Part shown: one piece after another, positions 10,424-16,955 of the stretch
Position numbering within the stretch: position 1 is the stretch's first letter
Layout of the letters: every line of letters begins with the position of its first letter
Origin: a virus
IMG/VR virus record: IMGVR_UViG_3300031787_000976
Span: 1 to 21,245 of that record
Strand: one strand, 5' to 3'
Length of the DNA stretch: 21,245 nt
The notes under the pieces: model-generated
Seen by the model: the letters and a program-made list of their open reading frames with translations, nothing else
Told to the model about the DNA's origin: nothing
Databases searched by the model: none
Translations under genes and position numbers: made by a program

Positions 10424-10708
10424 TTAATACCTATACGGATTCCCCCACCATCTACACCTATGCCAAACCGGATATGGCTGAACCATCATCGGCTGAACAT
10501 AATAGTACTGGGGTTGCTGCTGATAAAAAATAGGATAATAATATACCCTATTCTCAACAACGGGCACACTCCTTACTTCCTGTACAACAACAGGCTGATA
10601 AGCCACAACAGGTTGTTGCAACACAGGAGCCACAGATACTATTTGTTGAGCCCAACAATTATCCGAAGCTACGAGTGTTAGAAAAAATAAAGCTATTAGC
10701 GTTTTCAT
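10424..10708 (-). CDS. Secreted Pro/Tyr/Gln-rich protein (94 aa)
   Basis: From ATG 10708 it reads MKTLIALFFLTLVASDNCWA, a classical signal peptide with cleavage likely after CWA. The mature part is low-complexity: repeated PVV units (QQPVVAYQPVVVQEV), then YYYPIFYQQQPQYYYVQPMM, ending WHRCRWWGNPYRY. A longer frame to 10726 overlaps the upstream gene and is not needed. The ATG follows GGGGAAATTGGCTAAT. Such Tyr/Pro/Gln-rich exported proteins are common in planctomycetes as possible envelope proteins; that is memory-based. It is co-transcribed with the AT-hook-like gene. Confidence 0.75.
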   Translation of the reverse strand: MKTLIALFFLTLVASDNCWAQQIVSVAPVLQQPVVAYQPVVVQEVRSVPVVENRVYYYPIFYQQQPQYYYVQPMMVQPYPVWHRCRWWGNPYRY

Positions 10709-10709
10709 A

Positions 10710-10940
10710 TTAGCCAATTTCCCCAAGGGTTTCTACTGTTGGTAACTTTGGATTCTTGCTTGGACGACCCCTTGGTTTCTTTAGTGCTAGCTTGCGTCGT
10801 TGGCGACGAACCATAGCGGTGCTAATAGTTTGACCAGTCATTTGACTTAACTTGACCGCTAATACCTCGTCGGGCATAGAATTGTGGTTATTCTTAATAA
10901 AATCCACTTCCGAATCATTCCACTTTTTATAGGTTGCCAT
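10710..10940 (-). CDS. Small HTH-like DNA-binding protein with AT-hook motif (76 aa)
   Basis: I choose ATG 10940, with AAGGA eight bases upstream. The longer frame to 11003 begins in the control region. Residues about 5-50 (KKWNDSEVDFIKNN through DEVLAVKLSQMTG and TAMVRRQRRKLAL) look like a Myb/SANT or homeodomain-like HTH with a basic recognition helix. This is followed by KKPRGRPSKNPK, which carries the RGRP core of an AT-hook. It sits divergently next to the structural operon, so it may regulate the 10941-11023 region. The family assignment is by pattern only. Confidence 0.72.
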   Translation of the reverse strand: MATYKKWNDSEVDFIKNNHNSMPDEVLAVKLSQMTGQTISTAMVRRQRRKLALKKPRGRPSKNPKLPTVETLGEIG

Positions 10941-11023
10941 AATTAATCCTTCTGTAAAGTTGACTAAAAGTGTAACTAACAGTATTATAGTATTAGTTGA
11001 CAAGTTTTGCGCAAGGAGAAAAA
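10941..11023. promoter_or_regulatory. Divergent control region with plus-strand promoter
   Basis: On the plus strand TTGACT (10960-10965), 17-bp spacer, TATTAT (10983-10988), then GCAAGGAG as the ribosome-binding site of the gene at 11024. A minus-strand TATAAT (10984-10989) overlaps the plus -10, but no matching -35 is clear. AAGTTGACTAA and TAGTTGACAAG are related sites that could bind a regulator. Confidence 0.6.
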
Positions 11024-11191
11024 ATGACTAATTCGCACTTTAATCTAGTCGATTCAGTTTTGGTCGTAAAAGCATCGGGTAGTCTCGATGTTAGCAAGGA
11101 TTTACAACTACCAGAAGGAAAAAGTATAGCACAATTAATATATGACCAAGAAAAAGAAACCACAAAAACCGACCAAAAAGCTCAAAAATAA
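11024..11191 (+). CDS. Small hypothetical protein (55 aa), first gene of the plus operon
   Basis: Starts at ATG 11024 after a perfect AAGGAG. The frame extends upstream to 10997, but that part is leader. It reads MTNSHFNLVDSVLVVKASGS, then LDVSKDLQLPEGKSIAQLIY and a charged tail ending TKTDQKAQK. The short beta segment plus acidic/basic tail suggests a partner-binding peptide. It overlaps the sigma factor gene by 50 nt in another frame. Not recognised. Confidence 0.65.
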   Translation: MTNSHFNLVDSVLVVKASGSLDVSKDLQLPEGKSIAQLIYDQEKETTKTDQKAQK

Positions 11192-11804
11192 AAGTTCTCT
11201 GCCTCATGGAGTTAGTGAAGAAGAATTTTTAAATGTATTAGATAATATTAGCAAAAGATTAGGCCACAAATTTAAATTTGGCTATCATAGCTATGATGAT
11301 ATGAAACAGCAGGCCGCCATATTTGCTCTAGAAGGCTTAGAGAAATACGATAAAAAACGCCCACTAGAAAACTTTCTTTGGACCCACGTTAGAAATAGGC
11401 TATTTAATTACAAGCGAGATAATTATCAAAGGCCCGATAAACCCTGTCTTACTTGTCCCCTATACGATGCCCACTGTAAAAAAAGCACCAATCAATGTTT
11501 AGAGTTTACAAATAAAAGTGACTGTGAATTATATAGTGCCTGGGAAACTCGTAACAATAGTAAAAAAAATATTATGAAACCCGTGGGTATAGAAGATATA
11601 GAAGATTATGGGTCCAAACACCATACCAAAGGAGATGTTTCTGAATTAGTATTTAATCAAGAAATTATCGACCTATTAGACGAAAAAATCCCCTCATCCC
11701 ACAGAGAAACATATCTCAAACTCAAATATGGCGAAAAGATTTGCAAGAGTGATCTTAATAAATTACTTCAAATAATTCGAGAAATTATAGATGAACAATA
11801 CTAA
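11142..11804 (+). CDS. T4 gp55-like RNA polymerase sigma factor with zinc insert (220 aa)
   Basis: After a Lys-rich N-terminus, residues about 45-95 (FGYHSYDDMKQQAAIFALEG through NFLWTHVRNRLFNYKRDNYQRP) match sigma region 2, the core-binding and -10 recognition helices, in the form seen in phage late sigma factors. A cysteine group follows (C102, C105, C112, C119, C128), probably zinc-binding. Then comes a C-terminal helical stretch about 172-218 (SHRETYLKLKYGEKICKSDL) in the place of region 4, but short. In T4, gp55 directs late transcription from TATAAATA promoters. The ATG at 11142 lacks a close Shine-Dalgarno, so the exact start is uncertain. Confidence 0.82.
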   Translation: MTKKKKPQKPTKKLKNKSSLPHGVSEEEFLNVLDNISKRLGHKFKFGYHSYDDMKQQAAIFALEGLEKYDKKRPLENFLWTHVRNRLFNYKRDNYQRPDKPCLTCPLYDAHCKKSTNQCLEFTNKSDCELYSAWETRNNSKKNIMKPVGIEDIEDYGSKHHTKGDVSELVFNQEIIDLLDEKIPSSHRETYLKLKYGEKICKSDLNKLLQIIREIIDEQY

Positions 11805-12618
11805 TTCCCCCAAAGGCCCCAAGAAAAGAGGCCAGCTATCTCTAGATGAAGAAAAGTTTATAAGAGACCACATTTCATCTCTAACAATAGAGCAAATCGC
11901 CCAACAACTAAATCGATCTCCTGCACCAATAGAAAGATACTCTCTAGAAAATGACCTATTAATTAATCAAGACAGTTCCGATAATAAGTATCTTAAACAC
12001 AAATTGCATCAAAAAAGCTTTTGGACCGAAATAGAAAGACAGTTTGATAAAGATAGCGGCGAATTAGAATATTTTGAGAATGTGTGGATTAATTTAATGA
12101 AACAATTTCGTGAAGATGTTTTACCAGCAGAAGAACTTCAAATCAAACAATTTATTACTATAGATATTCTAATTAATAGAAGCATGAAAGAACGTAAGCG
12201 TCATATTGTGGAAACGGAAAAACTACAAAAGCAAGTGGATAAAGAATACGAAAAAGCAGAAGATCAAAGAGATATTCCTAAGTTGGCTAATATGGAAACT
12301 CAATTAAGTTTTGCTCGTAACAGTATTGCTAATTATACTAATGAATATACTAAACTATTAAATGAGCAGCAAAAAATAAGCAAAGATCTCAAAGCTACTA
12401 GAGAGCAGCGTATAAAAAGAATAGAAGATGGAAAAAGTAGCTGGACGGGACTTATACGAATGCTAGAAGATGAAGAGATAAGAGAAAAAGAGGGTCGAGA
12501 AATGGAGATTCTCGCAATGGCAACAGATAAGCATAAATCTAAACTAGAAGAATATCATACTTACGCGGATAATACCGTGGACAAACCTTTTTTAACACCA
12601 GATAGTGTGGAAGAGTAA
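11791..12618 (+). CDS. HTH and coiled-coil protein, candidate terminase small subunit (275 aa)
   Basis: Residues about 16-52 (LSLDEEKFIRDHISSLTIEQ, IAQQLNRSPAPIERY) form a helix-turn-helix of the resolvase/transposase or small-terminase type. The rest is long charged helices, with strong coiled-coil character about residues 130-215 (HIVETEKLQKQVDKEYEKA; NEYTKLLNEQQKISKDLKA). An N-terminal HTH plus coiled-coil oligomerisation is the typical plan of small terminases, and the large subunit is four genes on. A transcription factor is also possible. It overlaps the sigma gene by 14 nt. Confidence 0.65.
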   Translation: MNNTNSPKGPKKRGQLSLDEEKFIRDHISSLTIEQIAQQLNRSPAPIERYSLENDLLINQDSSDNKYLKHKLHQKSFWTEIERQFDKDSGELEYFENVWINLMKQFREDVLPAEELQIKQFITIDILINRSMKERKRHIVETEKLQKQVDKEYEKAEDQRDIPKLANMETQLSFARNSIANYTNEYTKLLNEQQKISKDLKATREQRIKRIEDGKSSWTGLIRMLEDEEIREKEGREMEILAMATDKHKSKLEEYHTYADNTVDKPFLTPDSVEE

Positions 12619-12619
12619 T

Positions 12620-13183
12620 ATGAAACAAACCCAGGAAATTGATGGATGGTTTAATTATCATCAAACATATAATGTTTTAGTAGAAAGCATATCTCCAAAT
12701 GGCATTTTTGTTGAATGCGGCGCATGGCTTGGTAAAAGCTCATCATACTTATCAGATATCATAAGTAAAAAAAGACCAGATATTACTCTGTATATTGTTG
12801 ATTCTTGGCTGGGTTCACCCGCAGAAATAGATACTGCCCATAAATTAGCAACCGAAACAGATATATATAAAATATTTTTAAAAAACATGGGCGATAGAAA
12901 ATTTATACCGATTAGAAAATTATCAACAGAGGCAGCTAAAGAATTTACCAATGAATCACTAGACGTTGTATTTATAGATATGTCTCATGAATATGAGGAT
13001 GTGAAAATAGACCTAGACACATGGTTGCCTAAAGTTAAAACAGGCGGATATATTGCCGGTCATGACAGATCATGGCCAGGAGTTAAAAAAGCTATATTAG
13101 AAAAATTTAATCATAATAAAAAACGATTATATAGTCTACCAGGAGATTGTTGGACATACTACAAAGAAGGAGATATTAAATGA
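12620..13183 (+). CDS. Class I SAM-dependent methyltransferase (187 aa)
   Basis: A Methyltransf_24-type Rossmann fold. Motif I is GIFVECGAWLGKSSSYLSD (acidic Glu, then GxxxGxS). The next strand is DITLYIVDSWLGS, which ends in the ribose-binding Asp. A later strand, LDVVFIDMSHEYEDVKIDLD, and GGYIAGHD complete the core. I start at ATG 12620 after GGAAGAG; a GTG at 12605 would overlap the upstream gene. This family methylates sugars or small molecules (for example in O-antigen or macrolide glycans), which fits the adjacent GDP-mannose 4,6-dehydratase. Confidence 0.82.
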   Translation: MKQTQEIDGWFNYHQTYNVLVESISPNGIFVECGAWLGKSSSYLSDIISKKRPDITLYIVDSWLGSPAEIDTAHKLATETDIYKIFLKNMGDRKFIPIRKLSTEAAKEFTNESLDVVFIDMSHEYEDVKIDLDTWLPKVKTGGYIAGHDRSWPGVKKAILEKFNHNKKRLYSLPGDCWTYYKEGDIK

Positions 13184-14175
13184 GTGAAAAAATAGCATTA
13201 GTAACTGGTGTTACGGGACAAGACGGTAGTTATATGGCCGATCTTTTATTAGAAAAACAATACAAAGTTATTGGTTTGCACAGAAGATCTAGCACTAATA
13301 ATTTTGGTAGAATATCTCATCTAGCGAATAATAAAAATTTTATTTTAGAAGAATTTGATCTCACTGATCCTAGCGGCACTAATCAAATAGTTAGAAACTA
13401 CCAACCCGACGAATTTTATAATCTGGGCGCTCAGAGTCATGTGGGTACTAGCTTTAAGCAGCCAACCACAACTTTCGAAATAGATGCTGTGGGAGTCATC
13501 AATATACTAGAAGCTATACGTCATTATTCACCAGACACCAAATTATATCAAGCAGGAACGAGCGAAATGTTTGGAAGAAATTATTCTGTGGATTCTAATG
13601 GCAAAAAATATCAAGATGAAAATACAGTTATGCTCCCCCAAAGTCCATACGGTGTTGCTAAACTAGCTTCATACCATATGGTACAGATTTATAGAGCAGC
13701 TTATAATTTATATTGTTGCTGTGGAATACTTTTTAATCATGAAAGTCCCAGAAGGGGTGAAAACTTTGTTACTCGTAAAATTACTAAATATCTAGGCAAA
13801 GTTATACGTGGAGAAAATGTATCTAAACTTGAATTGGGTAATTTAGATGCTCATAGGGACTGGGGCCACGCCAAAGACTATGTAAAGGGAATGTGGATGA
13901 TGCTACAACAGCCACAGCCACAAGATTATGTATTGGCAACTGGCGAAACTCATAGCGTTAAAGAATTTTTAACTTCTGCTTTTAAATTAGCTAATTTAGA
14001 TTATACAAAATATGTTAATATTAATGAGGATTTATTTAGACCAGCAGAAGTTGATTATTTGTGTGGCAGATCAGCCAAAGCAGAGTCGGAATTATCTTGG
14101 AAACCAACATATTCTTTTGATGCCTTAGTTCAAGATATGGTTTATAACGATAGCAAACCTAATGCGAAATTTTAA
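13180..14175 (+). CDS. gmd: GDP-mannose 4,6-dehydratase (331 aa)
   Basis: Converts GDP-D-mannose to GDP-4-keto-6-deoxy-D-mannose, the precursor of GDP-fucose, rhamnose and perosamine. The extended SDR fold is clear: GVTGQDGSYMADLLLEKQY holds the NAD(P)-binding glycine pattern (about 10-16), HRRSST follows, then the catalytic TSEMFG (about 127-132) and PQSPYGVAKLASYHMV with YxxxK at 157/161. NHESPRRGENFVTRKIT and LGNLDAHRDWGHAKDYV are signatures of this enzyme. At 331 residues it is close to full length. The ATG has AAGGAGATATTAA upstream and overlaps the methyltransferase stop by 4 nt. A fucose synthase partner is not visible here. Confidence 0.96.
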   Translation: MSEKIALVTGVTGQDGSYMADLLLEKQYKVIGLHRRSSTNNFGRISHLANNKNFILEEFDLTDPSGTNQIVRNYQPDEFYNLGAQSHVGTSFKQPTTTFEIDAVGVINILEAIRHYSPDTKLYQAGTSEMFGRNYSVDSNGKKYQDENTVMLPQSPYGVAKLASYHMVQIYRAAYNLYCCCGILFNHESPRRGENFVTRKITKYLGKVIRGENVSKLELGNLDAHRDWGHAKDYVKGMWMMLQQPQPQDYVLATGETHSVKEFLTSAFKLANLDYTKYVNINEDLFRPAEVDYLCGRSAKAESELSWKPTYSFDALVQDMVYNDSKPNAKF

Positions 14176-14431
14176 TGATCCATTATATAAGAAATGGCGT
14201 AAGGAGGTTTATACCAGAGATAAACATAAATGTCAGTGGCCAGGGTGTGAAAGCAAAAAGAAGCTTAATGCTCATCATATAAAAACATGGGCAGAATATC
14301 CTTCTTTGCGTTTTTGTGTAAGTAACGGTATTACTCTTTGTTATTTACATCATAAAATGATAAAGGGTTTAGAAGCAATATATGAAGCAGTATTTTTTAA
14401 AATAGTGGCTAGTAAAAATGATAAACAATAA
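14162..14431 (+). CDS. HNH endonuclease (89 aa)
   Basis: A compact HNH nuclease. Zinc-type cysteines are at C24 and C29 (HKCQWPGCESKKKL), the first His pair at NAHHIKTWAEYP (38-39), then N55 and C60 in VSNGITLCYLHHKM with His 63-64. Phage HNH proteins next to terminase genes are often needed for packaging; they can also be homing endonucleases. It overlaps gmd by 14 nt and the next gene by 14 nt. Confidence 0.88.
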   Translation: MRNFNDPLYKKWRKEVYTRDKHKCQWPGCESKKKLNAHHIKTWAEYPSLRFCVSNGITLCYLHHKMIKGLEAIYEAVFFKIVASKNDKQ

Positions 14432-14894
14432 TGATTTTACTATTATTATAGATACAAGAGAACAGCAACCCTGGTCTTTTGAACATTATGTTACAGCCAA
14501 TAAAAAACTAGATACTGGAGATTATAGTATAGAGGGTCTAGAAAATATCTTAGCAATAGAGCGAAAAAAAAGCGTTAGTGAATTTGCTAATAATATTACC
14601 GAAAGTCGATTTAAAGATGTAGTCAATAGATTAAGTAATATTAAGTATTCTTTTTTACTACTAGAGTTCGACTTAGATGATGTACTTATTTATCCAGTAG
14701 GGTCTAATGTTCCTAAAAGAATGTGGGATAAAATTAAAATATCCCCTTCGTTTATTATGAAGCATTTATTAGAACTACAATTATATCATAATATTAAAGT
14801 AGTTTTTTGTGGAGACTCTGATAACGCAGCCAAGATGGCGGAATTCATTTTTAAAAAGGTACATTACATTGAGCGAAATAAAAAAGAAGTTTGA
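14418..14894 (+). CDS. ERCC4/XPF-type nuclease (158 aa)
   Basis: The N-terminal strand FTIIIDTREQQPWSF opens an ERCC4 nuclease domain. LDTGDYSIEG (about 31-40) and the catalytic AIERKKSVSEFANNI (ERK at 48-50) fit the family's GDY...ERKxxxD core, here with Ser-Glu in place of Ser-Asp. Only the nuclease domain is present: no HhH or helicase parts. Members cut branched or flap DNA in recombination and repair, so a role in resolving DNA before packaging is plausible. It overlaps the terminase gene. Confidence 0.88.
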   Translation: MINNNDFTIIIDTREQQPWSFEHYVTANKKLDTGDYSIEGLENILAIERKKSVSEFANNITESRFKDVVNRLSNIKYSFLLLEFDLDDVLIYPVGSNVPKRMWDKIKISPSFIMKHLLELQLYHNIKVVFCGDSDNAAKMAEFIFKKVHYIERNKKEV

Positions 14895-16899
14895 TTTTGA
14901 AGATGCGTGGTTAGGACTAGGCGATCTTAACCAAATTATCATCCCAAAAAATCCTATGATTCATAGGACAGAAAAAGAAATAGAGAATCCAGACTTACAT
15001 CTATTAAGATTATTACGTAGTCCTAAATATATAGGAAGTATGGTAAAACTACTATTGAACATAGAACTTCATCCTATCCAAATTGCTATTATACAAGAGT
15101 TTTGGATTAGGGCTTTTCCAATGTACATAGCTAGTCGAGGTTGGGGTAAGTCATTCTTATTAGCTTTATATTGTGTATTAAGGTGCGCATTTTTTCCTGG
15201 TACTAAGATTGTAGTTGTTGGCGCTGCTTTTAGACAGAGTAAAATTATCTTTGAGTATATGGAAACTATTTGGAGAAATAGTCCTATTTTACGTAGTATT
15301 TTTAATGGTAATGATGATGGTCCTCGCAGAGATGTGGATAGATGCACCATGAGACTGGGAGATAGTTGGACTATAGCTATTCCTATGGGTGATGGAAGTA
15401 AAATTAGAGGTCTTAGAGCGCATATAATTATTGCTGACGAATTTGCGTCTATATCACCGGACATTTACGAAACAGTAGTTTCTGGTTTCGCTGCTGTATC
15501 CGCCAGTCCTATTCAAAACGTAAAAGAAGAAGCTAAGAAACAAGCAATGATAAACGCTGGCTTATGGAATGAAGAATTAGAAGCATTAGATTACAAGATG
15601 GGTAATCAGGCAATTATTAGTGGTACGGCAGACTACGAATTCAAGCATTTCGCACAATATTGGAAACGATATAAAGGAATCATTGAAAGTAGAGGAGATC
15701 AACGTAAATTAGAAGAAATATTTAAAGGAGAAATTCCTAATAATTTTAATTGGAGAGATTACAGTATAATACGTATTCCATACGAATTAATTCCGAAGGG
15801 CTTCATGGATGATAAACAAGTTAGTAGAGCCAAAGCAACTATTCATACCGGAATATATAATATGGAATATGCTGCATGTTTTGTTAGAGATAGTGAAGGA
15901 TTTTTTAGACGTAGTCTGATTGAATCTTGTGTTACTTCTGACCGTAATCCTATTGTCATAAATAACAGAACCATTACCTTTGATGCGGCTACTCAAGGAA
16001 ATTCTTCTTGTCAGTATATATATGGTATAGATCCTGCCTCGGAACAAGATAATTTTAGTATTATTATATTAGAAGTACATCCTGATCATAGAAGAGTAGT
16101 ATATGGATGGACTACTAATCGTAGTAACTTTAAAGAAAGACTAAAAACTGGTTTAGTGCAAGAACATGACTTTTATGGTTTTTGTGCTCGTAAAATTCGT
16201 AATTTAATGAAAATATTTCCATGCACACGCATGGGTATTGATGCTCAGGGTGGTGGTGTTGCTATCGAAGAAGCATTGCACGACCCAAGTAAACTAGAAG
16301 AGGGAGAGCATCTTATTTGGCCAATTATTGATTATGATAAGGCTAAAGATACTGACAATCAACCAGGATTACATATTATTGAATTGGTGCAATTTGCTAA
16401 GGCAGATTGGACGAGTCAGGCCAATCATGGATTAAGAAAAGATCTAGAAGATAAAATATTATTATTTCCAAGATTTGATAATTTAACTCTCGGTTTAGCT
16501 TTAGAAAAAGAAGGCAAAGACATATTAGACAGTGATCTTAATCCTATATATGATAGCTTGAGTGAGTGCATATTAGAAATCGAAGAACTAAAAAATGAAT
16601 TGGTAACTATAGTGATGACACAAACGAGTACTGGTTCTGGGGCTAGAGACAGATGGGATACTCCAGAAGTTAAGCTACAAAATGGTAAAAAAGGTAGACT
16701 TCGTAAAGACCGATATAGTTCATTAGTTATAGCGAATATGTTAGCTAGACAAATGAGTAGAAGCTTACAGCCCATAGAGTACGAAGTAGTTGGTGGCAAT
16801 AGATTAAATATGGTCAAACAAGACGGAAATATGTACAAAGGACCAGAATGGTTTACTTCAGCGGCTAACGATGCTGATTATCTAGGGATTTATAAATAA
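14869..16899 (+). CDS. terL: Terminase large subunit
   Basis: ATP-driven DNA packaging motor and nuclease. Counting from the TTG start, Walker A is ASRGWGKSFLLALY (about 88-101), Walker B is HIIIADEFAS (Asp/Glu about 190-191) and a coupling-type SGTADYEFKHF follows. The C-terminal RNase H-like nuclease shows YIYGIDPASEQDNFSIIILE (first Asp about 388) and RMGIDAQGGGVAIEE (Asp about 458). The longest frame begins at GTG 14809, but that lies deep in the ERCC4 gene. TTG 14869, after AAAAAGG, gives 676 residues and a 26-nt overlap. Upstream of a portal gene, as usual. Confidence 0.93.
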   Translation: MSEIKKKFDFEDAWLGLGDLNQIIIPKNPMIHRTEKEIENPDLHLLRLLRSPKYIGSMVKLLLNIELHPIQIAIIQEFWIRAFPMYIASRGWGKSFLLALYCVLRCAFFPGTKIVVVGAAFRQSKIIFEYMETIWRNSPILRSIFNGNDDGPRRDVDRCTMRLGDSWTIAIPMGDGSKIRGLRAHIIIADEFASISPDIYETVVSGFAAVSASPIQNVKEEAKKQAMINAGLWNEELEALDYKMGNQAIISGTADYEFKHFAQYWKRYKGIIESRGDQRKLEEIFKGEIPNNFNWRDYSIIRIPYELIPKGFMDDKQVSRAKATIHTGIYNMEYAACFVRDSEGFFRRSLIESCVTSDRNPIVINNRTITFDAATQGNSSCQYIYGIDPASEQDNFSIIILEVHPDHRRVVYGWTTNRSNFKERLKTGLVQEHDFYGFCARKIRNLMKIFPCTRMGIDAQGGGVAIEEALHDPSKLEEGEHLIWPIIDYDKAKDTDNQPGLHIIELVQFAKADWTSQANHGLRKDLEDKILLFPRFDNLTLGLALEKEGKDILDSDLNPIYDSLSECILEIEELKNELVTIVMTQTSTGSGARDRWDTPEVKLQNGKKGRLRKDRYSSLVIANMLARQMSRSLQPIEYEVVGGNRLNMVKQDGNMYKGPEWFTSAANDADYLGIYK

Positions 16900-16955
16900 A
16901 AAAGTGTATAATTGTATTGTAATGGCATTATAATTCTATTAATAAAATAATAAAT
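16892..16955 (+). promoter_or_regulatory. Possible T4-late-like promoter before portal
   Basis: TATAAATA at 16892-16899 overlaps the terL stop, in the only appreciable gap of the head operon. An AT-rich 56-nt leader follows that lacks any Shine-Dalgarno before ATG 16956. The octamer is expected by chance in DNA this AT-rich, so this is weak. Confidence 0.35.
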
